Below are positions 49,560-60,061 of a stretch of 64,000 bases of DNA, one piece after another. Under the pieces are notes generated by a model. It was given only the letters and a program-made list of their open reading frames with translations, did not search any database and was not told where the DNA came from. A program made the position numbers and the translations under genes. The stretch spans positions 1,922,001 to 1,986,000 of the forward strand of contig NC_015564.1 in assembly GCF_000214175.1 (NCBI RefSeq). The letters run 5' to 3'. Numbering within the stretch: position 1 is the stretch's first letter; each line of letters starts with the position of its first letter. This stretch comes from Hoyosella subflava DQS3-9A1 (GTDB lineage: Bacteria > Actinomycetota > Actinomycetes > Mycobacteriales > Mycobacteriaceae).

Positions 49560-51242
49560 TTAGGCGCTCGGAGCGCTCCGGCGAAAAACGCCGTCCAGGA
49601 ACGAACGCCACAGTGGCCGGGTGTAGAGGACCGCGAAGAGGACCGCAAAGGTCGCGATCGTGGCGATGACGGCTTGAAAAATTGTCCACGCAGGGTATTC
49701 AGCGCCGTTGGGCATGAGAATCACGCTGATGACGGCAGAGACTCCAATCGCAGGTATGCGGAAGACTGGTCGCGTTGCCCACGCGGCGAGCGGAATCAGC
49801 GCCCACAGCAGGTACCACGGCTGCACCACGGGGAAGAGGAACACAAGCGCGGCCATGGAGACTCCGAGCGCTCCGATTGCGTGCAACCGCCCAGAATGTG
49901 TCGCGAAGAGCATGCGGGTGATGATCATGGCAGCAATCGCTGCGGCGATCGGGCGCGTCACGTTGAGGATCGCAGTCGTGTGATCGCCCAGCCCGAGGAA
50001 TACGCCAGCCTGCCCGGTAGCGAGGCCGAGCAGTGTGGGTATCGACATCCAGCTACGTACCGCATTAGCGGTCCCAAGGGTATTCACCCAACCAAATCCG
50101 AGCCCGCTGATCAGACTCATGCTCGCGATTCCGACAATCGCGACGATGCCGAGCAGGGCTGCGGCGGCAACCATCGAGATCAGCCCACGACCCCATCGGC
50201 GCGCGAGCGCCATTCCAACGAACCCGAGCGCGAGCAGCGAAGGAATCTTGATCGTCGCCGAAAGGACTATGACGAAGACTCCTATAAGGAGCAGGGCAAG
50301 ATTCAGCCGGGTGAGTGGTTTTGACGATTCGATGGCGCGTAGCGCGAGTTCTGCTCCGACCACCATCATGCCGATCATGAGTGCCTCGTTATGGATGCCC
50401 GCGACGAGATGGAAGATGACCAGGGGGTTGGCGGCGCCCAGCCAGAGAGCGATCACAGGGTCGACTCCGCATCTGCGGGCCAGCCGCGGCAAGGCCCAGA
50501 TGATCATCAGCACGCCGACAACCGCGAGGCCACGGTGCAGGAGAATTCCCGGAACAATGTTGTACCCGGTCAGCGACGCGATCCCCTCGCCCATCCACAG
50601 GAAGAGCGGGCCGTACGGTGCTGGCGTTTCGCGCCAGATGTTCGGGACCGTTCGCGTCAGCACGTGATCTACGCCTAGAGCCTGCGCCGGTCCTAGCGCG
50701 TATGGATCAAGCCCACGCGCGCCGATTTCACTTTGTGCAAGATACGAGTACACGTCGCGGCTGAACATCGGAGGTGCCACTAGCAGCGGTGTGATCCACA
50801 GCAGAAGCGTGTAGTCGAGCTGCCCTCGCGTCATGCGCCGCGGTGCTGACTGTGTGACGAACCCGCCGACGACGAATCGGCCGACCATGAGCCAGGCGAG
50901 CGTCACCATGACGGTTCCGGTGATACCGAGGGTCAGAGAAACTGTGGTCATGCGCGCCGGCAGGCCGAAGATGCGCATTCCGGTCACAGGGTTCTGGAGA
51001 ACGGGTTGGGCGCCCGCCCCTAAGGCGGCGAAGGCCATGAGAATCGCACCAGCGGCCCCGAATCTGCGCACACCCTTCAGTTGTGCGGTTTCCACCGGAT
51101 TGAGGCCGGGCTTGCCGAATTCCTGCCCATGAAGGTGGGCGACCTTTTCGTCGAGCTCCCGGAAACGCGTGCGGCGGGCGGGCGCGGACCACTGCTTACG
51201 GGCGCTTTCGCCCTGTGAATCCGCGTGATCAGTCTCCGGCAC
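49560..51242 (-). CDS. mptB: Alpha-(1->6)-mannopyranosyltransferase MptB-like
   Basis: GT-C membrane glycosyltransferase (560 aa), family of polyprenyl-phosphomannose-dependent mannosyltransferases that build the lipomannan backbone in Mycobacteriales (Rv1459c). About 13 helices. The probable catalytic Asp is in the first outer loop: PPMFSRDVYSYLAQSEIGARGLDPY. An N-terminal ~60 residues are hydrophilic. GTG 51242 is 116 bases from the divergent sufR. First gene of an operon with the ABC exporter. Its presence supports a mycolic-acid type actinobacterium. Confidence 0.88.
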   Translation of the reverse strand: MPETDHADSQGESARKQWSAPARRTRFRELDEKVAHLHGQEFGKPGLNPVETAQLKGVRRFGAAGAILMAFAALGAGAQPVLQNPVTGMRIFGLPARMTTVSLTLGITGTVMVTLAWLMVGRFVVGGFVTQSAPRRMTRGQLDYTLLLWITPLLVAPPMFSRDVYSYLAQSEIGARGLDPYALGPAQALGVDHVLTRTVPNIWRETPAPYGPLFLWMGEGIASLTGYNIVPGILLHRGLAVVGVLMIIWALPRLARRCGVDPVIALWLGAANPLVIFHLVAGIHNEALMIGMMVVGAELALRAIESSKPLTRLNLALLLIGVFVIVLSATIKIPSLLALGFVGMALARRWGRGLISMVAAAALLGIVAIVGIASMSLISGLGFGWVNTLGTANAVRSWMSIPTLLGLATGQAGVFLGLGDHTTAILNVTRPIAAAIAAMIITRMLFATHSGRLHAIGALGVSMAALVFLFPVVQPWYLLWALIPLAAWATRPVFRIPAIGVSAVISVILMPNGAEYPAWTIFQAVIATIATFAVLFAVLYTRPLWRSFLDGVFRRSAPSA

Positions 51243-51323
51243 AGTACGAGCGTAGCGGTGGCATTAGACAGCGGTGCAGGTGGCGTGGTGAGCCACTCCA
51301 CACCTGAGTGAGGGTGACCTGGG

Positions 51324-51329
51324 TAGAAT
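51324..51329 (+). promoter_or_regulatory. Candidate -10 box of suf operon
   Basis: TAGAAT at 51324-51329, which would start transcription near 51336, about 20 bases before the sufR GTG and just upstream of the SufR box, so that a bound SufR would block the start site. Confidence 0.45.
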
Positions 51330-51347
51330 CATCTCGGGAATTGCGTC

Positions 51348-51362
51348 ACACTAGTGTTGTGA
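51348..51362. promoter_or_regulatory. SufR operator ACACT-N5-TGTGA
   Basis: ACACTAGTGTTGTGA matches the ACACT-N5-TGTGA motif described for M. tuberculosis SufR. The box overlaps the sufR start codon (GTG 51359-51361). Repression of the operon by Fe-S-loaded SufR is expected. Confidence 0.75.
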
Positions 51363-52189
51363 AAACAGCAGGAGTGTCCGACGGTGCGAGAGGTGGAGCT
51401 AGCCGCTCTGCCGGTGCGCCGCTGCGCTCCCAAGGTCTGGCCCCGTCAGGTTTTGCGCACGAAGGGCACACACGCGCAGAGGTTGTGCGGTTATTGCTGG
51501 AGCGCGGACCGATTACGGCTTCGGCGGTCAGTTCCCGCCTTGGATTGAGCGCGGCGGGTGTTCGCAGGCACCTTGATGTTCTTATCGACAATGGCTACGC
51601 AGAGATCGCTCCGCCCCGCGTCCTGAGAGACCGGGGACGTGGACGGCCAGCCAAGCAGTACATGCTCTCGGCTGCCGGACGGGATCATTTGCAGCACGCC
51701 TACGATGATCTTGCTACCGCAGCGATGCGTGAACTCCGGGAAATCGGCGGAGAACAGGCACTTGAGCGCTTCGCGGACCGCCGGGTGCGTTCGATTGTCG
51801 GTTCCGTGCAGCGGGATCCGGATTCTGTTGAACGTACCGCTGAGCGTGTCGCAGATGCCCTCACCGCTGCTGGTTACGCCGCCTCCACGCGCAGAGTGGG
51901 GCTTGGTGTTGAGATCTGTCAGCACCATTGCCCTGTGTCACATGTTGCAGCGCAGTTCCCGCAACTGTGTGAGGCAGAGGAGCAGGTTTTCGCCGAAGTG
52001 CTCGGGACGCACGTGCAGCGCCTGGCGACGATCGCCAACGGCGACTGCGCCTGCACCACCCACGTCCCTCTTACGGTCTTCGGTGACGCTTCGAGCAGAG
52101 ATGTCGCCGATGCGCCACAAGCCACACGAAATCCCTCCGTTGCACAGCCCGCAGCGGATACCCATCGACTCCGGGAGGAGCGCACATGA
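51359..52189 (+). CDS. sufR: Fe-S cluster-binding repressor SufR
   Basis: SufR (276 aa), autorepressor of the suf operon. N-terminal winged helix: [35 protein letters not shown] (about residues 40-75), wing [18 protein letters not shown]. Cluster ligands are probably the Cys set CQHHC and the following C in [10 protein letters not shown] (about residues 184-202), with a further pair in DCACTTH. GTG 51359 overlaps its own operator; GTG 51374 is an alternative. ATGA overlap with sufB. Confidence 0.92.
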   Translation: MKTAGVSDGARGGASRSAGAPLRSQGLAPSGFAHEGHTRAEVVRLLLERGPITASAVSSRLGLSAAGVRRHLDVLIDNGYAEIAPPRVLRDRGRGRPAKQYMLSAAGRDHLQHAYDDLATAAMRELREIGGEQALERFADRRVRSIVGSVQRDPDSVERTAERVADALTAAGYAASTRRVGLGVEICQHHCPVSHVAAQFPQLCEAEEQVFAEVLGTHVQRLATIANGDCACTTHVPLTVFGDASSRDVADAPQATRNPSVAQPAADTHRLREERT

Positions 52190-53640
52190 CAGTCACGTCA
52201 GAGCCCGGTGCGGTTGCCACGGGAACGGCGCCGCTAACCCAGGAAGAGACGATCGCGTCGCTTGGCCACTATGCCTATGGCTGGTCTGACAAGGATGACG
52301 CAGGCTCGATCGCGCGCCGCGGACTCTCGGAGGAGGTCGTACGCGATATCTCATCGAAGAAGGACGAGCCTGAATGGATGCTCGACGCACGTCTGAAGGC
52401 GTTGCGCATCTTCGACCGCAAGCCTCTCCCACAATGGGGCGCTGACGTCACAGGTGTTGATTTCGACAACATCAAGTACTTCGTGCGTTCCACGGAGAAG
52501 CAGGCGGCGTCCTGGGAAGACTTGCCCGAAGACATCAAGAACACCTACGACAGACTCGGCATTCCTGAGGCGGAGAAGCAGCGCCTCGTTTCCGGCGTCG
52601 CGGCTCAGTACGAGTCCGAGGTGGTCTACCACCAGATTCGTGAGGATCTTGAACAGCAGGGTGTCATTTTCCTCGACACCGACTCAGGGCTGCGCGAGCA
52701 CCCGGAGCTGTTCAAGGAATACTTCGGCTCAGTCATCCCCGCTGGTGACAACAAGTTCTCAGCCCTGAACACCTCGGTCTGGTCCGGCGGTTCGTTTATC
52801 TACGTACCGCCTGGGGTTCACGTCGACATCCCCCTGCAGGCGTATTTCCGCATCAACACCGAGAACATGGGTCAGTTCGAGCGGACGCTCATCATCGTTG
52901 ATGAAGGCGCGTACGTGCACTACGTCGAAGGCTGCACCGCACCGATCTACAAGACAGACTCGCTGCACTCGGCGGTCGTGGAAATTGTCGTTAAAAAGGG
53001 CGGTCGCTGCCGTTACACGACGATTCAGAACTGGTCGAACAACGTCTACAACCTCGTTACCAAGCGCGCCAAGGCCGAGGCTGGCGCCACAATGGAATGG
53101 ATCGACGGCAACATCGGTTCGAAGGTGACGATGAAGTATCCGGCCGTCTGGATGACGGGCGAGCACGCGAAGGGCGAAGTCCTGTCAGTAGCGTTCGCCG
53201 GTGAAGGTCAGCACCAGGACACCGGCGCGAAGATGCTGCACCTCGCACCACACACCTCCTCGACGATCATCAGCAAGTCTGTCGCACGGGGCGGCGGCCG
53301 TGCCTCGTACCGCGGACTTGTCCAGGTCAACAAGGGCGCTTATGGCTCGAAGTCAACGGTCAAGTGCGATGCACTGCTCGTTGACACCATTAGCCGCAGC
53401 GACACCTACCCTTACGTCGATATCCGCGAGGACGACGTGACGATGGGCCACGAAGCCACGGTTTCGAAGGTGAGTGAGGACCAGTTGTTCTACCTCATGA
53501 GCCGTGGGCTGAATGAAGACGAGGCGATGGCGCTTATCGTGCGCGGTTTCGTCGAGCCGATCGCGAAGGAACTCCCCATGGAGTACGCACTTGAACTCAA
53601 CCGCCTGATTGAACTGCAAATGGAAGGGGCCGTGGGCTAG
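52186..53640 (+). CDS. sufB: Fe-S assembly scaffold SufB
   Basis: SufB (484 aa), scaffold of the SufBCD complex that assembles nascent Fe-S clusters. Conserved parts: [51 protein letters not shown] (Cys), and [20 protein letters not shown]; the C-terminal [29 protein letters not shown] is shared with SufD. No intein is present, unlike M. tuberculosis SufB, which carries one. ATG 52186 overlaps sufR. Confidence 0.97.
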   Translation: MTVTSEPGAVATGTAPLTQEETIASLGHYAYGWSDKDDAGSIARRGLSEEVVRDISSKKDEPEWMLDARLKALRIFDRKPLPQWGADVTGVDFDNIKYFVRSTEKQAASWEDLPEDIKNTYDRLGIPEAEKQRLVSGVAAQYESEVVYHQIREDLEQQGVIFLDTDSGLREHPELFKEYFGSVIPAGDNKFSALNTSVWSGGSFIYVPPGVHVDIPLQAYFRINTENMGQFERTLIIVDEGAYVHYVEGCTAPIYKTDSLHSAVVEIVVKKGGRCRYTTIQNWSNNVYNLVTKRAKAEAGATMEWIDGNIGSKVTMKYPAVWMTGEHAKGEVLSVAFAGEGQHQDTGAKMLHLAPHTSSTIISKSVARGGGRASYRGLVQVNKGAYGSKSTVKCDALLVDTISRSDTYPYVDIREDDVTMGHEATVSKVSEDQLFYLMSRGLNEDEAMALIVRGFVEPIAKELPMEYALELNRLIELQMEGAVG

Positions 53641-54893
53641 TGACTGCCAGTACACCTGCTGGTGTCGGCGCCGCTGGGGTGCAGGGCGCGATTGCTGGTG
53701 AAAACCGGGAAGCGGCCGCAAGCACTGCAGGGGCAACTCCGGCCGTCAACAAGGGAGAGTTGTTCTCCTCGTTCGACGTGAACGCCTTTGAGATACCGTC
53801 TGGCCGTGACGAACTGTGGCGGTTTACGCCCATGCGCCGGCTGCGCGGTCTTCATGACGGCACGGCCACGCCGAACTCGACGGTTGCTATTGAGGTAACT
53901 GAGACGGAGGGCGTGACGGTGGAATCCGTCGGCCGCGAAGATCAGCGCCTCGGCGAAGCCGGTGCCCCGACTGATCGTGTCGCCGCCGCCGCGTACTCCG
54001 GCTTCGAGCAGGCCACGGTCATCACAGTCGGCCGGGAAGAAGAAGTCGCGGACCCGATCACGGTGACAGTGACTGGCCCCGGTGCGGGCAATGTCGCGTA
54101 CGCACACCTGCAGATCCGCGTCGAAGCTTTCGGTCGTGCAACCGTCGTTCTGGACCACAAGGGTGACGGCACGATCGCGGACAACGTCGAGTTCATTATC
54201 GGTGACAGCGCGCGCCTGAGCGTGGTGTCAGTGCAGGACTGGGCGGAAACGGCTGTTCACGCCCGATCCGAGCACACTAAGGTCGGCCGTGACGCTGTTT
54301 TCCGGCACTTCGCGGTGAGCCTTGGCGGTGATCTCGCGCGGACTTCAACGACCGTGCGTTTCAGCGCACCCGGTGGCGATGCTGAACTCTTTGGCCTGTA
54401 TTTCGCTGATGCGGGGCAGCACATCGAGCACCGGCTGCTTGTGGACCACGCGGTCCCGCACTGCAAGTCGAATGTCGTCTACAAGGGCGCACTGCAGGGC
54501 GAATCGGCAGCAGCTCACGCTGCTCCCGGCAGCAAAGGCGACGCGCACACGGTCTGGATCGGTGACGTATTGATCCGTGCTGCAGCGGAGGGCACGGAAA
54601 CTTTCGAGCTGAACCGCAATCTCGTACTGACGGACGGCGCACGCGCTGACTCGGTTCCGAACCTGGAAATCGAGACCGGTGAAATCCGCGGGGCTGGCCA
54701 CGCCAGCGCCACCGGTCGCTTTGACGACGAGCAGCTGTTCTACCTGCGCTCACGCGGCATCCCAGAAGACCAGGCGCGGCGCCTCGTAGTGCGCGGTTTC
54801 TTCCGCGAACTCATCGACAAGATCGTGGTGCCCGATGTTCGGGAACGCATCGATGCTGCGATCGAGGCCGAACTCGGCGCGATCGGCGCCTGA
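53640..54893 (+). CDS. sufD: Fe-S assembly protein SufD
   Basis: SufD (417 aa), SufB paralogue in the SufBC2D complex. N-terminal part varied and Ala/Gly rich (about 1-40), then [15 protein letters not shown]. The beta-helix core contains [36 protein letters not shown], and the end [26 protein letters not shown] mirrors SufB. GTG 53640 overlaps the sufB TAG by one base. A 38-base gap follows before sufC. Confidence 0.96.
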   Translation: MTASTPAGVGAAGVQGAIAGENREAAASTAGATPAVNKGELFSSFDVNAFEIPSGRDELWRFTPMRRLRGLHDGTATPNSTVAIEVTETEGVTVESVGREDQRLGEAGAPTDRVAAAAYSGFEQATVITVGREEEVADPITVTVTGPGAGNVAYAHLQIRVEAFGRATVVLDHKGDGTIADNVEFIIGDSARLSVVSVQDWAETAVHARSEHTKVGRDAVFRHFAVSLGGDLARTSTTVRFSAPGGDAELFGLYFADAGQHIEHRLLVDHAVPHCKSNVVYKGALQGESAAAHAAPGSKGDAHTVWIGDVLIRAAAEGTETFELNRNLVLTDGARADSVPNLEIETGEIRGAGHASATGRFDDEQLFYLRSRGIPEDQARRLVVRGFFRELIDKIVVPDVRERIDAAIEAELGAIGA

Positions 54894-54931
54894 CCAGACT
54901 GCTCACTTTTAGAGACTCGCTAAGGAATCGA

Positions 54932-56992
<2,061 letters not shown>

Positions 56993-56993
<1 letters not shown>

Positions 56994-57451
56994 TGCGACT
57001 CGACCAGATGTACCAGGAAGTGATCCTGGACCATTACAAGCATCCGCACCATCGGGGTCTCCGCGAGCCTTTCGGTGCGGAGGTGCACCACGTCAATCCC
57101 ACTTGTGGTGACGAGATCACGCTTCGCGTGCACGTCGAACGGGATGCTGTCGCCGACATCTCCTACGACGGTCAAGGGTGCTCGATCAGCCAAGCCTCGA
57201 CGTCGGTGCTGACAGATCAGCTGATTGGTCTCCCATTGGGCGACGCGCTGAAAATCGTCGGTGCGTTCCAGGAAATGATCGGGAGCAGAGGGACAATAGA
57301 GGGCGATGAAGACCTCCTAGGGGACGGCATTGCATTTGCCGGGGTGGCGAAATACCCGGCTCGGGTCAAGTGCGCGCTGTTGGGATGGATGGCATTCAAG
57401 GATGCCGTTGTTCAGATAACTGAAGGCACATCCAGAGAAGGACAGCAGTAA
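56993..57451 (+). CDS. sufU: Zinc-dependent sulfurtransferase SufU
   Basis: SufU (152 aa) takes sulfur from SufS and stimulates it. Zinc-site ligands are visible: Cys/Asp in HHVNPTCGDEITL (about 40-43), Cys in GCSISQAS (about 67) and Cys in ARVKCALLGWMAF (about 128). The SufU-specific insertion of about 20 residues relative to IscU is present (GRGTIEGDEDLLGD region). ATG 56993; stop overlaps sufT (TAATG). Confidence 0.95.
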
Positions 57452-57786
57452 TGACTGACGCTAATGTGACAATTCCTCCGCTCGACGATGTTGAGGAGGC
57501 CATGCGCGATGTCGTGGATCCCGAGTTGGGCATCAACGTCGTGGACCTCGGACTCGTCTATGGCATCGAAATCGACGACGAAGCCGTGGCAACCGTCAAC
57601 ATGACGCTGACCTCCGCGGCGTGCCCTCTCACCGATGTGATCGAGGAGCAGACCCGATCCGCGCTGGTGAGGAGCGGCTTGTGCTCCGACCTCAAGATCA
57701 ATTGGGTGTGGATGCCGCCGTGGGGGCCGGAGAAGATCACGGATGACGGGCGGGAGCAGCTCCGCGCTCTCGGCTTCACCGTATAG
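57451..57786 (+). CDS. sufT: SufT-type MIP18/DUF59 protein
   Basis: SufT-like protein (111 aa; Rv1466 position) of the MIP18/DUF59 family, an accessory factor in Fe-S cluster maturation. Family core: AMRDVVDPELGINVVDLGLVYGIEID and MTLTSAACPLTDVIEEQT with one Cys (about residue 58); WVWMPPWGPEKITDDGREQL closes it. Last gene of the suf operon; 139 bases without a gene follow, where a short palindrome GTACG-TTA-CGTAC (57850-57862) is the only feature seen. Confidence 0.94.
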   Translation: MTDANVTIPPLDDVEEAMRDVVDPELGINVVDLGLVYGIEIDDEAVATVNMTLTSAACPLTDVIEEQTRSALVRSGLCSDLKINWVWMPPWGPEKITDDGREQLRALGFTV

Positions 57787-57925
57787 CGACACTGGATTAC
57801 CTCTCGCCACACGCATAGCTGTCGCGAGGGCTACCAGTTTTCTCATGCGGTACGTTACGTACAGTCTTGGGCCAGATCTGTACAAATTGAACAGGCCTGC
57901 GTGAACGCACCCACAGGGTCTGCGA

Positions 57926-59044
57926 CTACAGACGGGGGCGGACAACTCCGCGGATCAGATGTGTCCGCTTGCGATGAGCGAGTCCGCGGAAGATCCGCGT
58001 CATCGCCATGACGAGCCCGCTGACGTCAGTTCGGCCCGAAAGGTACGCCCGCTGCAATTGCACGGGCAGTGCGAAGAACTGATCGAAGAACTCGGGAACG
58101 TCGTCGGCTGGCAGTCGCAGAAAGCTAGCGAGTCCACGCCCGCGAAGTTCTGACACGACGCGGGCCCGTATCGGCCAAAGCACCGCTGAAAGATCCGATC
58201 TGAATGCGATCGCGTCTGCAAGCGGATCCGCCAGCGAGAGAGAGGCGGCGACGCTATAGCCGCTCGCCGGGTGCAGGATCCCTCCTCGCGCACCGATGCT
58301 GGTGACGCCGCGCTGTGTGTGCCGTGGGGCATGGACAGCGAACCGGACGCGTTCTACGGGTTCATGTCCGCCGCGCCGCACCCCATGGGCCAGTAGACGC
58401 GCATCAAGCCTCGCCTCGAGTTCAGCGAATGGGATCGGTGGCTGCCCGGCGAGGCACGTCTCCTCCAGCAGTACGCGTCCCTTCCCGAGAGGTATCGCGT
58501 AGAGAAACGACGGCGGACCGGAGCTGGCGGGGGAGGCACGCCAGTCCATGAACCACGCGGAACGTCCAGCGAGAACGGGCTCGGCCTCGCTGGCTGGGAC
58601 GGTAACACCAAATGCGGTTTGCTGCGGATGGCGCGCTGCCCGAAGACCGCGCGCGTCTACGATGATCCGGCCGTAGAGATGTGTGCCGTCTGCGAGTTGA
58701 ACGACTCCCGGCCGGACGTGCGTGACGATCTCTTGGATGACGGTGCTTCCGGTGAGCGTGAGTGACTGCTGCAGCGCAGCGGTGTCGAACACCACATAGT
58801 CACGGTCAATTCGCCATTCCTGCGTACCGAACGCATGCGGCTGATGTGCAATCGCCGCGATCGCCCCTGGCGATAGCCATGGGGGCAACTCGTCCGCCCA
58901 GGCGCCGTAGGTCGGTGTCCACGTTCTGTTCGGATGCGTATCGACAGCGATGACACGCAGCCCGCGCTCTATGCACCGATGCGCCAGAGAACGTCCGGCC
59001 GGACCGAGCCCAGCGACAACGACGTCGCCGCTAGCCGCAGTCAC
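57926..59044 (-). CDS. crtL: Lycopene cyclase (CrtL family)
   Basis: Flavoprotein lycopene beta-cyclase (372 aa), forming beta-ionone rings of carotenoids. N-terminal dinucleotide-binding fold DVVVAGLGPAGRSLAHRCIERGLRV; family segments FLYAIPLGKGRVLLEETCLAG, PIPFAELEARLDARL and GILHPASGYSVAASLSLA. Rhodococcus homologues act as monocyclases; one- or two-end activity cannot be read from sequence. GTG 59044 is 12 bases after the SDR gene, so the two form an operon. The rest of the carotenoid genes are elsewhere. It stands between sufT and the ABC-F gene, where the mycobacterial order has none. Confidence 0.9.
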   Translation of the reverse strand: MTAASGDVVVAGLGPAGRSLAHRCIERGLRVIAVDTHPNRTWTPTYGAWADELPPWLSPGAIAAIAHQPHAFGTQEWRIDRDYVVFDTAALQQSLTLTGSTVIQEIVTHVRPGVVQLADGTHLYGRIIVDARGLRAARHPQQTAFGVTVPASEAEPVLAGRSAWFMDWRASPASSGPPSFLYAIPLGKGRVLLEETCLAGQPPIPFAELEARLDARLLAHGVRRGGHEPVERVRFAVHAPRHTQRGVTSIGARGGILHPASGYSVAASLSLADPLADAIAFRSDLSAVLWPIRARVVSELRGRGLASFLRLPADDVPEFFDQFFALPVQLQRAYLSGRTDVSGLVMAMTRIFRGLAHRKRTHLIRGVVRPRL

Positions 59045-59056
59045 AGCACGCGGCTC

Positions 59057-59824
59057 TCAGAGAGCGCCGGTGGCAAGGAGCCCACCGTCGACGCGGACGG
59101 TCTCACCGGTAATCCACGCGGCGTCGTCCGAGACAAGGAAGCCAACCAGCTTCGCGACGTCCTCGGGGGTGCCTAGACGTTTCATTGGGTAGATGCTTGC
59201 GGCCTGATCTTCGCCCGCTGTGTAGAGGGCTTCGGCGAACTTCGTTTTGACGACGCCAGGTGCGACTGCATTGACGCGGATGCTCGGCCCGAGCTGCCAC
59301 GCGAGCTCTTCAGTGAGACGGATCAGCGCCGCCTTGGAGGCGCCGTATGCAGATATCACCCCAGAAGAACGCAGGCCCGCCACACTGGCGACGTTGATGA
59401 TGGCCCCACCGTGCTCGTTCATCCACGACTTGTAGGCCTCCTGAACATAACCAAGCGCCGCGACGACGTTGACGTCGAAGATCTTCGACACTCCGCCGAG
59501 GTCGGCTTCGACCAGCGGACCGTACACGGGGTTGATACCTGTGTTGTTGATCAGGATGTCGAGCGAGCCGAAGCGGTCAAGCGTCGCTGCGACCACGCCA
59601 TGTCGTGATTCCGGATCACCGGTGTTGCTGGGGAGCGCCACTACACCTGCCTGGCCCGCATGCTCAGCGAGTTCGTGGGCAGTTTCCTCCAGCGCCTCGG
59701 CTTTCCTCGCAGTGATCGCGACGTTAGCGCCGCGCCGCAGCAATTCGGCTGCGATCGCTTTCCCAATGCCGCGGCTTGCGCCGGTGACGAGTGCGGTACG
59801 GCCTGCGAGGTCCTGAGAGGTCAT
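59057..59824 (-). CDS. Short-chain dehydrogenase/reductase
   Basis: Classical SDR (255 aa). Cofactor motif TGASRGIGKAIA (about 14-25), NNTG (about 93; usually NNAG), catalytic Ser in INVASVAG, and YGASK (Tyr-x3-Lys, about 160-164). C-terminal RVNAVAPGVVKTKF and ITGETVRVDGG fit the family. Substrate is unknown; operon placement with lycopene cyclase may be coincidental. ATG 59824 is divergent from the ABC-F gene, 237 bases apart. Confidence 0.9.
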   Translation of the reverse strand: MTSQDLAGRTALVTGASRGIGKAIAAELLRRGANVAITARKAEALEETAHELAEHAGQAGVVALPSNTGDPESRHGVVAATLDRFGSLDILINNTGINPVYGPLVEADLGGVSKIFDVNVVAALGYVQEAYKSWMNEHGGAIINVASVAGLRSSGVISAYGASKAALIRLTEELAWQLGPSIRVNAVAPGVVKTKFAEALYTAGEDQAASIYPMKRLGTPEDVAKLVGFLVSDDAAWITGETVRVDGGLLATGAL

Positions 59825-59957
59825 TGCACCACCGTAGTAGCGGCACCAGTGTGAGCGTCAATCTGGCTGGGCGTTTTGTGGCGTGTCGCGTGGGTACATG
59901 TGATTTATGACATCGCGATTTGGTGGGTGAGCCGGTAGCCTAAGGGGCTGGACCTGA

Positions 59958-60026
59958 ATGACGCGGGCTAGTCGCCACGTTGCTGTCCTCTCCCGCGTCG
60001 CCGAGAACGCGGGCCACCGCGCTTGA
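59958..60026 (+). promoter_or_regulatory. Candidate leader peptide / attenuator of ABC-F gene
   Basis: A 22-codon frame (MTRASRHVAVLSRVAENAGH...) from ATG 59958 to TGA 60026 is preceded by AAGGGG at about 10 bases and ends 35 bases before the ABC-F GTG. Within it ACGCGGG (59961-59967), CCCGCGT (59992-59998) and ACGCGGG (60007-60013) can form two mutually exclusive stems. Such leader frames control many ABC-F resistance genes. Function here is inferred. Confidence 0.4.
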
Positions 60027-60061
60027 GTCGGCGCTTGATCCGCGAATTGCCAGGAGTTGTT

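Noticed and set aside
49674-50324. 216-codon plus-strand frame inside mptB
   Set aside because: Composition (Arg, Asp, Gln rich) is that of an antisense shadow of a hydrophobic membrane protein.
57850-57862. GTACG-TTA-CGTAC palindrome as a regulator site
   Set aside because: Only 5-bp arms between two convergent genes, with no promoter to control; could occur by chance.
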